DNA from: Chitinophagaceae bacterium
Lineage (GTDB): Bacteria > Bacteroidota > Bacteroidia > Chitinophagales > Chitinophagaceae
Direction of reading: 5' to 3'
DNA: 64,000 nucleotides
NCBI GenBank assembly: GCA_019638595.1
Contig: JAHBTJ010000029.1
Location: 1 to 64,000 of the forward strand
The translations under genes and the position numbers were made by a program. Below are positions 46,805 through 54,911 of this stretch, in pieces (positions within the stretch are counted from its first letter, which is position 1; every line of letters starts with the position of its first letter). Under the pieces are notes generated by a model that was not told the origin of the DNA, did no database searches, and saw only the letters and a program-made list of their open reading frames with translations.

Positions 46805-48802
46805 TTAAAATACAACAACAAGGTTAATGAACAGGTTCCTTCCCATCCTCGGAACACGGTTCCAGTCTGAAAAAGTAGTATAGTTGTTATCCAATATATT
46901 TTCCACTCCGGCTTTTATTTGCAGGGATGTTTTAGCAAGCCTTACCCTTTGAGATGCCATTACATTAAATACCGTATATGCCGGCAAGGCACGTTCTCCA
47001 AAATCGCTGTTATACTTATTGTGCCTGGCCGCTCCGTTCATGGAAAGCTCCGCGGAAAAAGCTTTTACTTTAAAATTAATAGCCGAAGCATAGGTAAAAG
47101 GTTGTATCAACGGAAGGTTCCCTATTCCATAACCGGTTCCACGACGATAACCGAGTTTATTTGTCCAGTACCATTTTTCCGTGAGCTGGTAATTTACATC
47201 CAGCGATGTATTAAAGATAGCAGCGCTTTTCAATTGCCCGTATACTTTCACCCCCGATGCACCGATGGTCATTACACTCAACCCATTATCAGGCATGCCG
47301 ATTATATAATCGGTTAAGTAAAAAAAAGAGCCCGATAACTTAGCCATAAAAGCTTTGTTTTCGAATGCCGCTGCCCCGTTCACCGAAACAGATTTTTCAT
47401 TTTTCATGCCCGGGTTACCGATATAGTCAAACCGGTCGAAGCTGTTGAAAAGATAAAAGCCGTATCCCTCAGAAACAGATGGAGCTCTGTCGCCATAAGC
47501 TATACCCGCATCCAGCAGCCAGTGATTTTTATTATACTGCATAGTTGCAGAAAACCGTTTTAACAGGCGGGTTTTACTCCGGGACATATCAGGATAAAAA
47601 ATCTTCAGGCTTTCCAGCCCGGATTCCTTACTTATCAAATTATTGTGCAGTGCCAGACCTGCGCTCAGCACAGCTTTGAGGTTGTGCCCAACAGGCAGGG
47701 ACGCTTCCCCATACAGGTCGCCATAATTGGTTTGCACACCCGGCCAGGTAAGCATAAACATATCTTTTTCATCCGGCGTATTGGAAAACATGGTCATTTC
47801 CGCCAGCGAATAATTGTGATGCCCGCTGATATTGAGCTTCCAGTTATTGCCGCCTGTGGTTCCTTCTACCCGGGAATAAAATCCTGCCGTTTTGCTCCAG
47901 CCGGGCATATCCATACGAATAGGCACCACCGGGCGTTTGCTGTCGTCCATAACATGCGTAACATCATTGAAATACAGCTTTGTCTGCCACTGATGAACAG
48001 ACGAAGAAATATGATGCCTTACATATTCCACGGAGCCTATATATGCCCTGGCTAATGAAACATCCATCGGAAGCGCCGGATAACCAATATCCACCGCATG
48101 ATCATATATCAGCGACGCCTCTATATGCTGGTGTTCATCTATTTTAAATCCTGCTATGGCAGACATATTATATTTTGTAAACTGCGAATACAACACTTCT
48201 TCTCCCCCGCCTGCTTTGTAATTATCAGCATCCCTGAAGGTGAGGTCTATGCTGCTGTATGTTTTGGGGGATTGCCAGTTGATCCCCGTACCCAGTATTT
48301 TTTGCCGGTTATTAAGCTCAAAGCCGGCAAAAGCAATCCCCTTCAGGCTTTTGGCGCCGAAAGTATTTTTCTTTCGCACCAGGTCAAGGCTCCCGGCAAT
48401 GGTAGCGCCTCCTGCCGATCCTGCCTGGCCGCTGTGAACATTCGCCTTCTCCAGGTTGGTGATCTCAACATAGGAAGTCACAGGATCCATCTTATCGGTG
48501 CAGGCGCCGTATATGCGCATTCCATCTATTGTTATCACGCTGCGCTCTGTAGCCATGCCGTTGATCAGCGGCTCCCAGGCATAGCCGCCACGGCGGATCA
48601 TATTTACCGCATTCGCCTTTTCAAGGTACTGCTCAAGATTTGCCAACGGCTTGTTGGTTTTATTCCTCAACGGGCGATCGCCTACTATAATTACCTCTTC
48701 CAGCAACACTGCTTTTACTGTATCACGGTGATGGGTACTGTCTGACTGCGCATAGCCCCCGGCGCAGCATAACAACAAAAAAATAAAACAAAAACGAAAC
48801 AT
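46805..48802 (-). CDS. TonB-dependent receptor, copper-receptor (OprC/NosA) type
   Basis: A 665-residue receptor from the ATG at 48802 with a signal peptide (ends GGYAQ). The plug has LLEEVIIVGDRPLR, INGMATERSVITIDGMRIYG and then ACTDKMDPVTSYVEITNLEK; the GACTDKMDP stretch with its Cys and Met is characteristic of the OprC/NosA copper receptors. The barrel ends with NLFINLVVVF. It would take up copper across the outer membrane. It shares a strand with a Met/His-rich lipoprotein and a Cys-rich small protein upstream. The longer frame to 48862 is less likely. Confidence 0.85.
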   Translation of the reverse strand: MFRFCFIFLLLCCAGGYAQSDSTHHRDTVKAVLLEEVIIVGDRPLRNKTNKPLANLEQYLEKANAVNMIRRGGYAWEPLINGMATERSVITIDGMRIYGACTDKMDPVTSYVEITNLEKANVHSGQAGSAGGATIAGSLDLVRKKNTFGAKSLKGIAFAGFELNNRQKILGTGINWQSPKTYSSIDLTFRDADNYKAGGGEEVLYSQFTKYNMSAIAGFKIDEHQHIEASLIYDHAVDIGYPALPMDVSLARAYIGSVEYVRHHISSSVHQWQTKLYFNDVTHVMDDSKRPVVPIRMDMPGWSKTAGFYSRVEGTTGGNNWKLNISGHHNYSLAEMTMFSNTPDEKDMFMLTWPGVQTNYGDLYGEASLPVGHNLKAVLSAGLALHNNLISKESGLESLKIFYPDMSRSKTRLLKRFSATMQYNKNHWLLDAGIAYGDRAPSVSEGYGFYLFNSFDRFDYIGNPGMKNEKSVSVNGAAAFENKAFMAKLSGSFFYLTDYIIGMPDNGLSVMTIGASGVKVYGQLKSAAIFNTSLDVNYQLTEKWYWTNKLGYRRGTGYGIGNLPLIQPFTYASAINFKVKAFSAELSMNGAARHNKYNSDFGERALPAYTVFNVMASQRVRLAKTSLQIKAGVENILDNNYTTFSDWNRVPRMGRNLFINLVVVF

Positions 48803-48876
48803 CTTACTGAAATTTGCAGGAAGAAAATACTTTTCCTGTAACAACAGGAAAAGGTTACTCATGGCCGTTATATAAA

Positions 48877-49719
48877 TTAAAATTCCAGCTCGAAGTAAAT
48901 ACTGCTGCCCTCATTGCCCTCTGTAACAGGCTCTCCTTTTACAACCGTACCGCTGCCATTCTCCAACTGAAGGTTTATCTTCCAGTACCCGGTCATTGTA
49001 AGGCTGAGCTTGCCGTGATACAGCTTATCCGTTCCCTGGGTAAGATCTATATTATTGGGAGAACTATGGTTACCCATGCCCGGCATCCTCGGGTCAATCT
49101 TTACCGTATAGCCATCAACCGGTACAAAGCTCATCATAGATTCCATCCGGTACAATACCGCTGTCATATCATTTACGGCTACTTTTGGTTCCGAAGGCGC
49201 AACAAGCGCCAATACATACCGCTTTTCATCAGATCCCAAAAACGATTGTACCACTTTTTTGGACGCTTCCAGCACCTGGATATTTCCTTTTGCTTCATAG
49301 GCAGTACCTCCTACACTATAGTCAATCGTCAGCTCCCAATATTCCATGTCGCTGCCGGCCATCTGGAAAACAACAAAACCCTTATACAACGAACGGGTAT
49401 TTTCTTTTTTTGAAATGGAAGAAGCCGGGCAGGAATGGCTCATGGAAGACATATGCATAACAGGCATCCACTCAAGCTGCAGCGCATTGTCAACCAGGTT
49501 TCCACCTGCGTCTTTTACCTGGAAAAATATTTCATTATAACCCGTCTGCAGCTTTCCGCTTTTTGTATAGATATTGACTTTATGATTGTCATTACTCAAT
49601 GTTGTTACCAACTGAAGCCCTTCTGTTTCATTTATAGGATCAGGATCTTTATCCTTTGAACAACCGGCAGAAAACAAAACAATTACCAATCCTAACAGGA
49701 ATACATTTAATAATTTCAT
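48877..49719 (-). CDS. Met/His-rich periplasmic lipoprotein, probable copper binder
   Basis: A 280-residue lipoprotein from the ATG at 49719 (lipobox FSAGC). Two sandwich-like domains each carry a metal-ligand cluster: MPVMHMSSMSHSCP (middle of the first) and DPRMPGMGNHSSPNN (second), rich in Met and His as in FixH/YtkA-like and other copper-handling domains. It sits directly upstream of the copper-type TonB receptor, with a gap of 74 bases, so it probably shuttles copper in the periplasm (inference). Confidence 0.75.
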   Translation of the reverse strand: MKLLNVFLLGLVIVLFSAGCSKDKDPDPINETEGLQLVTTLSNDNHKVNIYTKSGKLQTGYNEIFFQVKDAGGNLVDNALQLEWMPVMHMSSMSHSCPASSISKKENTRSLYKGFVVFQMAGSDMEYWELTIDYSVGGTAYEAKGNIQVLEASKKVVQSFLGSDEKRYVLALVAPSEPKVAVNDMTAVLYRMESMMSFVPVDGYTVKIDPRMPGMGNHSSPNNIDLTQGTDKLYHGKLSLTMTGYWKINLQLENGSGTVVKGEPVTEGNEGSSIYFELEF

Positions 49720-49847
49720 TGCTTGAAAAATTTCAATTTTAAATACGATACGAGCAGCCAAATACACAGCACCTTATCCGGCTATTGAATGCTATGCGCA
49801 CATAGCTATGAAGCCCGGGTGTGTTAATAAAATCCAGCAGGAAAAAA

Positions 49848-50231
49848 CTAAACGGTTTGCGGAGGCTTATTGATGTGGCCGGAATGCAAAAAATGGTATA
49901 AGTTGTTGTAAACGCTACCGAAAACCTTTTTGGGTGTAAGCGGCAGCCTGTGAGCCAGATCAGGGTTTTTGCAGTACTGGAAAACAAGTGTTTCCGTTTG
50001 GAGCTGTTTAAGCATACTAGCAGCTTTTTCTTCCTGCTGCTCTTTTTGAATTTTTGCCATTGCGCACTGCCCGTTGCATTTCAGCTCCGGACGGTCTGTA
50101 TTTTCACAAAATATAGCGATGAACAAATCCCTGTCACATTCAAATACCACGTACAACAGATTATTCTTCATGATGCTGACCATCATGAGACAAACAATAA
50201 CGGGCGTTAATATTTTGGCTGCTGATCTCAA
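49848..50231 (-). CDS. Small Cys-containing membrane-anchored protein of the copper locus
   Basis: A 127-residue protein with an N-terminal hydrophobic segment (about 7-30) and the cysteines FECDRD, IFCENTD and ELKCNGQCAMAKI; the CNGxC spacing recurs in small proteins found next to copper-type receptors. A coiled stretch KIQKEQQEEKAASMLKQL follows and the C-terminus has HSGHINKPP. No enzyme family is apparent. It is the first gene of the three-gene minus-strand unit, with a good -7 box just upstream. Confidence 0.65.
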   Translation of the reverse strand: MRSAAKILTPVIVCLMMVSIMKNNLLYVVFECDRDLFIAIFCENTDRPELKCNGQCAMAKIQKEQQEEKAASMLKQLQTETLVFQYCKNPDLAHRLPLTPKKVFGSVYNNLYHFLHSGHINKPPQTV

Positions 50232-50254
50232 TTGTGCAGGTTATAAATATTCCG

Positions 50255-50262
50255 CAAAAGTA
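50255..50262 (-). promoter_or_regulatory. Probable -7 element of the copper locus promoter
   Basis: Read leftward the sequence is TACTTTTG, an exact TAnnTTTG match. The nearest TTTG lies 24 bases upstream (50290-50287), a little farther than the usual 18-21, so the promoter may need an activator or be weak. Confidence 0.45.
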
Positions 50263-50318
50263 GGAATTATCCGGATTCACAGCTAACAAAGATTGTATTT
50301 ACCTTCGGTTTGGTGGAT

Positions 50319-50371
50319 AAACCTATAAGATTTGCAGCGCCGCAATGCTGCCCGGCAAACCTTATAGGTTT
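50319..50371. repeat. Imperfect inverted repeat with 17-nt arms
   Basis: AAACCTATAAGATTTGC (50319-50335) and GCAAACCTTATAGGTTT (50355-50371) pair with a single mismatch over a 19-base loop. It lies between the divergent copper locus promoter and the convergent end of the SRPBCC gene, so it can end transcription of the SRPBCC gene or be a dispersed repeat. Confidence 0.65.
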
Positions 50372-50433
50372 TGTTAACGCTGCCCAACAAGTTTACGAGA
50401 CGTAGGTGCAGCCCTTTTTTACCGTGGTAAGTA

Positions 50434-50883
50434 TCATGCATCAGGAATTTCCGGCTCTACTAATTTCTTCAGCTTCTCCAGCGATTCCTGCCATCCCAGG
50501 TAGCACATCTCAGCGGGAATTGCCGCAGGGATCCCTTCCTGGATAATTTTAAGTTCGGTACCACAGGAAACTTTATTAAGCCACACGGAAGTGATCATTT
50601 CACCGGGCAGGTTGGGGTCATCGAATTGATCCGTCATTTTGATGAATTCGTTTGGTTTGATCTCTACAAATTTTCCGCCGAAAGAATGCCCGTTACTGGT
50701 GGAGAAGTTAATGAACGACATTTTATAATCCCCTCCCACCTTAAAATCCATTTGATGAACAACACCCAGGAATCCGTAAGGAGGGATCCATGTTGCGTAA
50801 GCCCTTGAATCAGCAAAAGCACGGAATACTTTTTCCGGCGATGCTGTTAATACACGATGTAATGTTACACTGTTAGTACTCAT
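50434..50883 (-). CDS. SRPBCC/AHSA1-like protein
   Basis: A 149-residue cytoplasmic protein from the ATG at 50883. It has the AHSA1 pattern: LHRVLTASPEKVFRAFADSR, ATWIPPYGFLG, FKVGGDYKMSF and CYLGWQESLEKLKKLVEPEI near the end. The fold holds a hydrophobic ligand; the ligand is unknown. It lies downstream of VOC and DoxX genes on the same strand, typical of the small stress or detoxification groups in this phylum. Confidence 0.88.
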   Translation of the reverse strand: MSTNSVTLHRVLTASPEKVFRAFADSRAYATWIPPYGFLGVVHQMDFKVGGDYKMSFINFSTSNGHSFGGKFVEIKPNEFIKMTDQFDDPNLPGEMITSVWLNKVSCGTELKIIQEGIPAAIPAEMCYLGWQESLEKLKKLVEPEIPDA

Positions 50884-50934
50884 AAAAATTGTTTTTGTAG
50901 TGAATGATGAATGGTGAATAATCACAGGCCTGGT

Positions 50935-51003
50935 TAAGCTATCAGCTTTGAGCCATGAGCTATCGGCTATCAGCTACGGGCAGTGAGCTATGGGCTATCA
51001 AAT
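50935..51003. repeat. Word repeat between the SRPBCC and VOC genes
   Basis: The spacer consists of near-copies of GCTATCAGC, GAGCCATGAGC, GCTATCGGC and GAGCTATGGGC. It belongs to the same type of low-complexity word repeat as 29176-29245 and 41975-42025. Confidence 0.55.
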
Positions 51004-51019
51004 GCCAATCCTTCTATCT

Positions 51020-51448
51020 TTAACCTTTCGCTTTTATCCTTTCTTTTGAGCAGTTAAGCAGCCACTGATTGCCATACCTGTCTGTAATGGAACCAAACAA
51101 TATGCCGTAAAAATTATGCTGTACCGGGTATGTTTGTTGTGCTCTATAAGACAGCTTTTTATAACAGTTCCTGAATGCCCTCTCGGAAAAGAAGCTTATG
51201 GAAACCGAAACAGCATTTCCTTTTATCAAACCCTGGTCATCTGTCATATCGGATGCCATGAGTATAAAGCTATCAGAGGTTAGCAAAGCATGTACAACGA
51301 TCTTCTTCATTTTCGCTGGCATTTTTTCCGATACCGGGGATTCGCCTGCCGTTTGAAAATACAGCTTTCCGCCAAGGCATTTTTGGTAGAATTTCATTGC
51401 TTCCCGGCAATTACCATTGAACGTAAAATAGGGATTCAGTTTTTTCAT
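51020..51448 (-). CDS. VOC-superfamily (PhnB/glyoxalase-like) protein
   Basis: A 142-residue protein starting MKKLNPYFTFNGNCREAMKF with YQKCLGGKLYFQT, the usual opening of PhnB-type VOC proteins. SFILMASDMTDDQ and FGSITDRYGNQWLLNC follow in the second beta-alpha module. No specific enzyme activity can be assigned. Its start codon overlaps the stop of the DoxX gene by one base, so the two are translationally coupled. Confidence 0.88.
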   Translation of the reverse strand: MKKLNPYFTFNGNCREAMKFYQKCLGGKLYFQTAGESPVSEKMPAKMKKIVVHALLTSDSFILMASDMTDDQGLIKGNAVSVSISFFSERAFRNCYKKLSYRAQQTYPVQHNFYGILFGSITDRYGNQWLLNCSKERIKAKG

Positions 51449-51864
51449 CAGGTATGAGACAATTGAAGGAACGAGGATTTGTTTTTTCCGGCGATGAGAG
51501 GAACATCTTTGATCTTATTATAGTAAAAATAAGAGGCAGCCAGGACTGCTAACGCCACCAAAGGAAAAGCAGATTGCATGCCCATACCGTCTACAACCAT
51601 ATGAGAAACGAATGCGCTTATAAAATTGAAAGTAAACCCTGCGTATGCCCATTCTTTTATTCTTCCTTTAAAAAAAGGCAATATTAAAATCAAAGCGCCT
51701 GACACTTTGAAGAAAGTAAGCAGCACGCGAAAATAATCCGGGTATCCCAGGTGACTGACACCCTGTTTTGCCAGCTCGGTATTGAATGTAAGAGCAGGCA
51801 TCACTCCGTCCAGCAAAACGATCAGTGATGTAAAGATCCAGTAGATGGCTTTATTCTTTTTCAT
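51448..51864 (-). CDS. DoxX-family membrane protein
   Basis: A 138-residue protein from the ATG at 51864 with four membrane segments. Residues GVSHLGYPDYFRVLLTFFKV and SGALILILPFF are typical of DoxX-like proteins. The function of most members is unknown. It is divergent from the GlxA-type regulator at 52004, which may control it. A longer frame to 51918 is unlikely. Confidence 0.88.
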   Translation of the reverse strand: MKKNKAIYWIFTSLIVLLDGVMPALTFNTELAKQGVSHLGYPDYFRVLLTFFKVSGALILILPFFKGRIKEWAYAGFTFNFISAFVSHMVVDGMGMQSAFPLVALAVLAASYFYYNKIKDVPLIAGKNKSSFLQLSHT

Positions 51865-51904
51865 TGTAATGACGTTGATATTTGAATAATGACGTTGACC
51901 ATAC

Positions 51905-51934
51905 AAAGATGATAGCAATGCTTTAAAAACAAAC
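51905..51934 (-). promoter_or_regulatory. Possible promoter of the DoxX-VOC-SRPBCC unit
   Basis: Leftward, TTTG (51934-51931) and CATCTTTG (51912-51905) lie 18 bases apart; the -7 box has one mismatch to TAnnTTTG. The leader would be about 35 bases. Confidence 0.4.
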
Positions 51935-52003
51935 TGTGAGGAAACGCCAATTTAAAGGGGTGATTACGCCAATATTATTTTGTAGCTTTACTAAAATGTA
52001 CCA

Positions 52004-52987
52004 ATGAAAAAAATATCTGTATATGTTCCTGAAAATGCCACAATAGAGGCTATTACGCCGGCCTACCGTACATTTAAAACAGCGAATGAGTTTTTAAGCG
52101 CTTCCGGGAAAAAACCTTTATTTGATGTGGAATATGTGGCGTTAAAGAAAACAGTAAACGCAAACGATGGAGAATACGCCATAAAGATTGACAGGATATT
52201 AAAGGATGTAAATAAAACAGATGTGGTGATCCTTCCTGCGCTGTATGGGGATATTGATCATGCTATTAAAGCAAACGCGCAGGCAATTCCATGGATACAA
52301 CAGATGTACAAAAAAGGAAGTGAAGTAGCAAGCTTATGTATCGGTGCGTTCCTGCTGGCCGAAACCGGTTTGGCAGATGGCAAAAAATGCTCCACGCACT
52401 GGGCATATTATAACCTGTTCCGCGAAAAATTTCCGGCAGTGGAAATTGTTGATGGCGCCGTGATCACAGACGAGGGGCGCTTGTATTCAAGCGGCGGCGC
52501 CAATTCGTTGTGGAACCTGCTGCTCTACCTGCTGGAAAAATATACCGACCGCGGCACGGCTATTATGACCGCAAAATATTTTGCCATTGATATAGACAGG
52601 AACAGCCAGGCGGCATTCACCATTTTTACCGGGCAAAAAGATCATAACGATAAAGATATTCTACGTGTACAAAAGTTTATTGAAGAAAACTTCCAGGAAA
52701 GAATTACGGTGGATGAGCTGGCGGATATGGTAAATATAAGTAGAAGGAGCTTTGAAAGAAAGTTTAAGCAGGCTACCAATAATACGCCGGTTGAATATAT
52801 GCAAAGGGTAAGAATTGAGGCTGCCAAGCGGAGCTTTGAAGCAAGCCGCAAAAATGTAGCCGAGGTAATGTATGATGTGGGATATACCGACACAAAGGCT
52901 TTCAGAGACCTCTTTAAAAAAATAACCGGGCTTACCCCTATAGAATACAGGAATAAATATAACAAGATGAGTATTCCGGAGGAGTGA
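52004..52987 (+). CDS. GlxA-family AraC-type transcriptional regulator
   Basis: A 327-residue regulator. The N-terminal ~190 residues are a DJ-1/PfpI-like domain (VVILPALYGDIDHAI, EVASLCIGAFLLAETGLADG, AVITDEGRLYSSGGANSLW). The C-terminal AraC helix-turn-helix pair (about 225-320) has ITVDELADMVNISRRSFERK, FKQATNNTPVEYMQRVRIEA and VMYDVGYTDTKAFRDLFKKI. Divergent from the DoxX-VOC-SRPBCC unit, it is a candidate regulator of those genes. The cysteine in SLCIGAF is at the family's nucleophile position. Confidence 0.92.
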   Translation: MKKISVYVPENATIEAITPAYRTFKTANEFLSASGKKPLFDVEYVALKKTVNANDGEYAIKIDRILKDVNKTDVVILPALYGDIDHAIKANAQAIPWIQQMYKKGSEVASLCIGAFLLAETGLADGKKCSTHWAYYNLFREKFPAVEIVDGAVITDEGRLYSSGGANSLWNLLLYLLEKYTDRGTAIMTAKYFAIDIDRNSQAAFTIFTGQKDHNDKDILRVQKFIEENFQERITVDELADMVNISRRSFERKFKQATNNTPVEYMQRVRIEAAKRSFEASRKNVAEVMYDVGYTDTKAFRDLFKKITGLTPIEYRNKYNKMSIPEE

Positions 52988-53169
52988 GGAGTACAAGTTG
53001 CAGGGGGCAGGTTGGCCTTGTAAGATGGTAAGAGATGTTTGGAGCTTTCTGATTTGCTCCTTATCTTACTGTCCTGATTAAATTTCTTTGGAGTATTCAA
53101 TGAAAGTTGAATGTTGAATTAAGCGCAGAAACCACATTATATCCTAAGAAAAAATAAGTACATCAACCA

Positions 53170-53679
53170 ATGAATTACAAGGGAACATTACGAACATACC
53201 TGTCTTTAGTCCTTTTATTTATCCCCGCTGTTTTATTCGGCTCTCTTCTTTTGATCTACAGGAACCATTCAAAGCTCCATATCAGTTATAAATTTCCTTA
53301 CATACCGTGGCAGTTCCTCGTGATCGCGGTATTTGGTATTATTGCCACAATCGGCGGCGTACTTGACTGGAAGTTTCACCGAAATCCCCTCAATATGAAA
53401 ATACCCAAAAAGGAAAGGGATGCTGAAGCTAAAGCACTGGGACTTGGAGGATTGCCGATGTTTGTACTGATGTGGCTGGCAATGATAAGCGTCACGCCTT
53501 CCAGCTATCTCATTCCTATTCTGCTTGTTTTAATATATACCGTAGTTGCCATTAGCTATGATGAGTTTGTATTCCATATTAAAAGATGTGGTAAAGTTGA
53601 AAACAGGTATCATAGAATGTTGGTTTTCGGCAATGGTATAGCATGGCTGGCATGGTTTCATTTTATTTATTGCAAATGA
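53170..53679 (+). CDS. Four-segment membrane protein, first gene of an unrecognised module
   Basis: A 169-residue protein with four predicted membrane segments (about 10-30, 45-63, 95-112, 117-133 and a weaker fifth). Between them are charged loops such as DWKFHRNPLNMKIPKKERDA, and near the C-terminus YDEFVFHIKRCGKVENRYHR. No family is recognised. Its stop overlaps the next start (ATGA), so the two are coupled, and it heads a four-gene unit up to 55883. Confidence 0.72.
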   Translation: MNYKGTLRTYLSLVLLFIPAVLFGSLLLIYRNHSKLHISYKFPYIPWQFLVIAVFGIIATIGGVLDWKFHRNPLNMKIPKKERDAEAKALGLGGLPMFVLMWLAMISVTPSSYLIPILLVLIYTVVAISYDEFVFHIKRCGKVENRYHRMLVFGNGIAWLAWFHFIYCK

Positions 53680-54206
53680 AGTACAAAGAATTACTTGCAC
53701 AAAGCAGGCGAAATATAGGAACTGGTTTTCCTGCAGGCAGCCAGGCAATATCTTTCCAGGTATTTGAAGTTGGATGCAGGTGGATGCACCAAAAATTAAA
53801 TGATGATATTGGGGAAAAGCGCCAGCACTTTAACAGCTCAATCAATTACCTGAAGTATGGCATGATTAAATATGGTATTGCATTTTTTGTATTCATCTTT
53901 TCCTTATGGCAATTTTCCAGGATCAGCTTGTTCATAGCTCCTTTATCAATCGTTTTATTTTACCTGACCGAAATACATTTCCTGTTTTTATTCCCTCTTA
54001 TCCTTGATGGCATAAAATCCCCGTTATGGGTAAGCTTAAAACAAACATATAAAACGGGAATAGTAACGGCATTAACAACCGTTATTCCTATCAGCTTATT
54101 TATGCTCTATGGATTATTAAACACCAGGAACCCTTTCCGTAATTGGTATATTGGCTGCTTTGCAATTATAATCTGGTATCAAAATGAAGTTAGAGATCGG
54201 CTATAA
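53676..54206 (+). CDS. Membrane protein, second gene of the module
   Basis: A 176-residue protein from the ATG at 53676, overlapping the previous stop. The first ~60 residues are soluble (SRRNIGTGFPAGSQ), then about four membrane segments follow (GIAFFVFIFSLWQFS, LSIVLFYLTEIHFLFLFPLI, TALTTVIPISLFML and IGCFAIIIWY). I do not recognise the family. It overlaps the phosphoesterase gene by 23 bases. Confidence 0.7.
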   Translation: MKYKELLAQSRRNIGTGFPAGSQAISFQVFEVGCRWMHQKLNDDIGEKRQHFNSSINYLKYGMIKYGIAFFVFIFSLWQFSRISLFIAPLSIVLFYLTEIHFLFLFPLILDGIKSPLWVSLKQTYKTGIVTALTTVIPISLFMLYGLLNTRNPFRNWYIGCFAIIIWYQNEVRDRL

Positions 54207-54909
54207 TCAACCTTTTGAAATCCGGAAAGAAATACATTTGTCTGAACACCCCGGATGTTTTGACATACTTTATCTTTCCGATCTGCATTTTAATGGATTT
54301 ACAGGTGGAATGATCTCTACAATCATTTCGACCGTTCATAATTTAAACCCGGCAATGATATTATTTGGGGGAGACTATATAGATACCCGGAAAGGATTAG
54401 GGTACCTGAATGAGCTGCTGTCATCTATATCACACAGAAAGCATGTATTTGCCATAGGTGGTAACCACGATTATTATTTTGGAATCAGGAAAGTAGAAAA
54501 AGCTTTCGTTAATAACAATGCAAGCTGGATTGAAAAGCAATCAATTTACGTAAATATAGAAAACACGAAAATCAGGATTGACGGGAACATGGTAGTTGAG
54601 CAAAAGCAGGATGCGGATCTTTCCATTTTATTATTACATAAACCATTGCCATTAGTGAAATTCAGCAGCTATTATAATATAGCCTTCGCGGGACATTTGC
54701 ACGGTTGTCAGTTTGTATTATGGCAATCGGGCAACAACCTTTATCCCGGCAAACTCTTTTACCCCTGCAATTTTTTAAAAAGCCGGCAGGAAAAATGTAA
54801 CTATTTTATAAGCAAGGGAGCCGGCGACGCCTTACCCATCAGGTATAATTGCAGGAGAGACGTGGTATTGGTACAGGTAAGAAAAAACAACCCATCATAC
54901 ATACATTAA
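54184..54909 (+). CDS. Metallophosphoesterase
   Basis: A 241-residue calcineurin-like phosphoesterase. Its metal motifs are LYLSDLHFNGFTGG (D-x-H), LFGGDYIDTRKG (GD), AIGGNHDYYFG (GNHD) and FAGHLHGCQFV (GHxH). This is the YkuE/LpxH-like group that cleaves phosphodiester or pyrophosphate bonds of lipids or other substrates at the membrane. No signal peptide is seen. Membrane partners on both sides suggest a lipid-linked substrate (inference). Confidence 0.88.
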   Translation: MKLEIGYNQPFEIRKEIHLSEHPGCFDILYLSDLHFNGFTGGMISTIISTVHNLNPAMILFGGDYIDTRKGLGYLNELLSSISHRKHVFAIGGNHDYYFGIRKVEKAFVNNNASWIEKQSIYVNIENTKIRIDGNMVVEQKQDADLSILLLHKPLPLVKFSSYYNIAFAGHLHGCQFVLWQSGNNLYPGKLFYPCNFLKSRQEKCNYFISKGAGDALPIRYNCRRDVVLVQVRKNNPSYIH

Positions 54910-54911
54910 TC

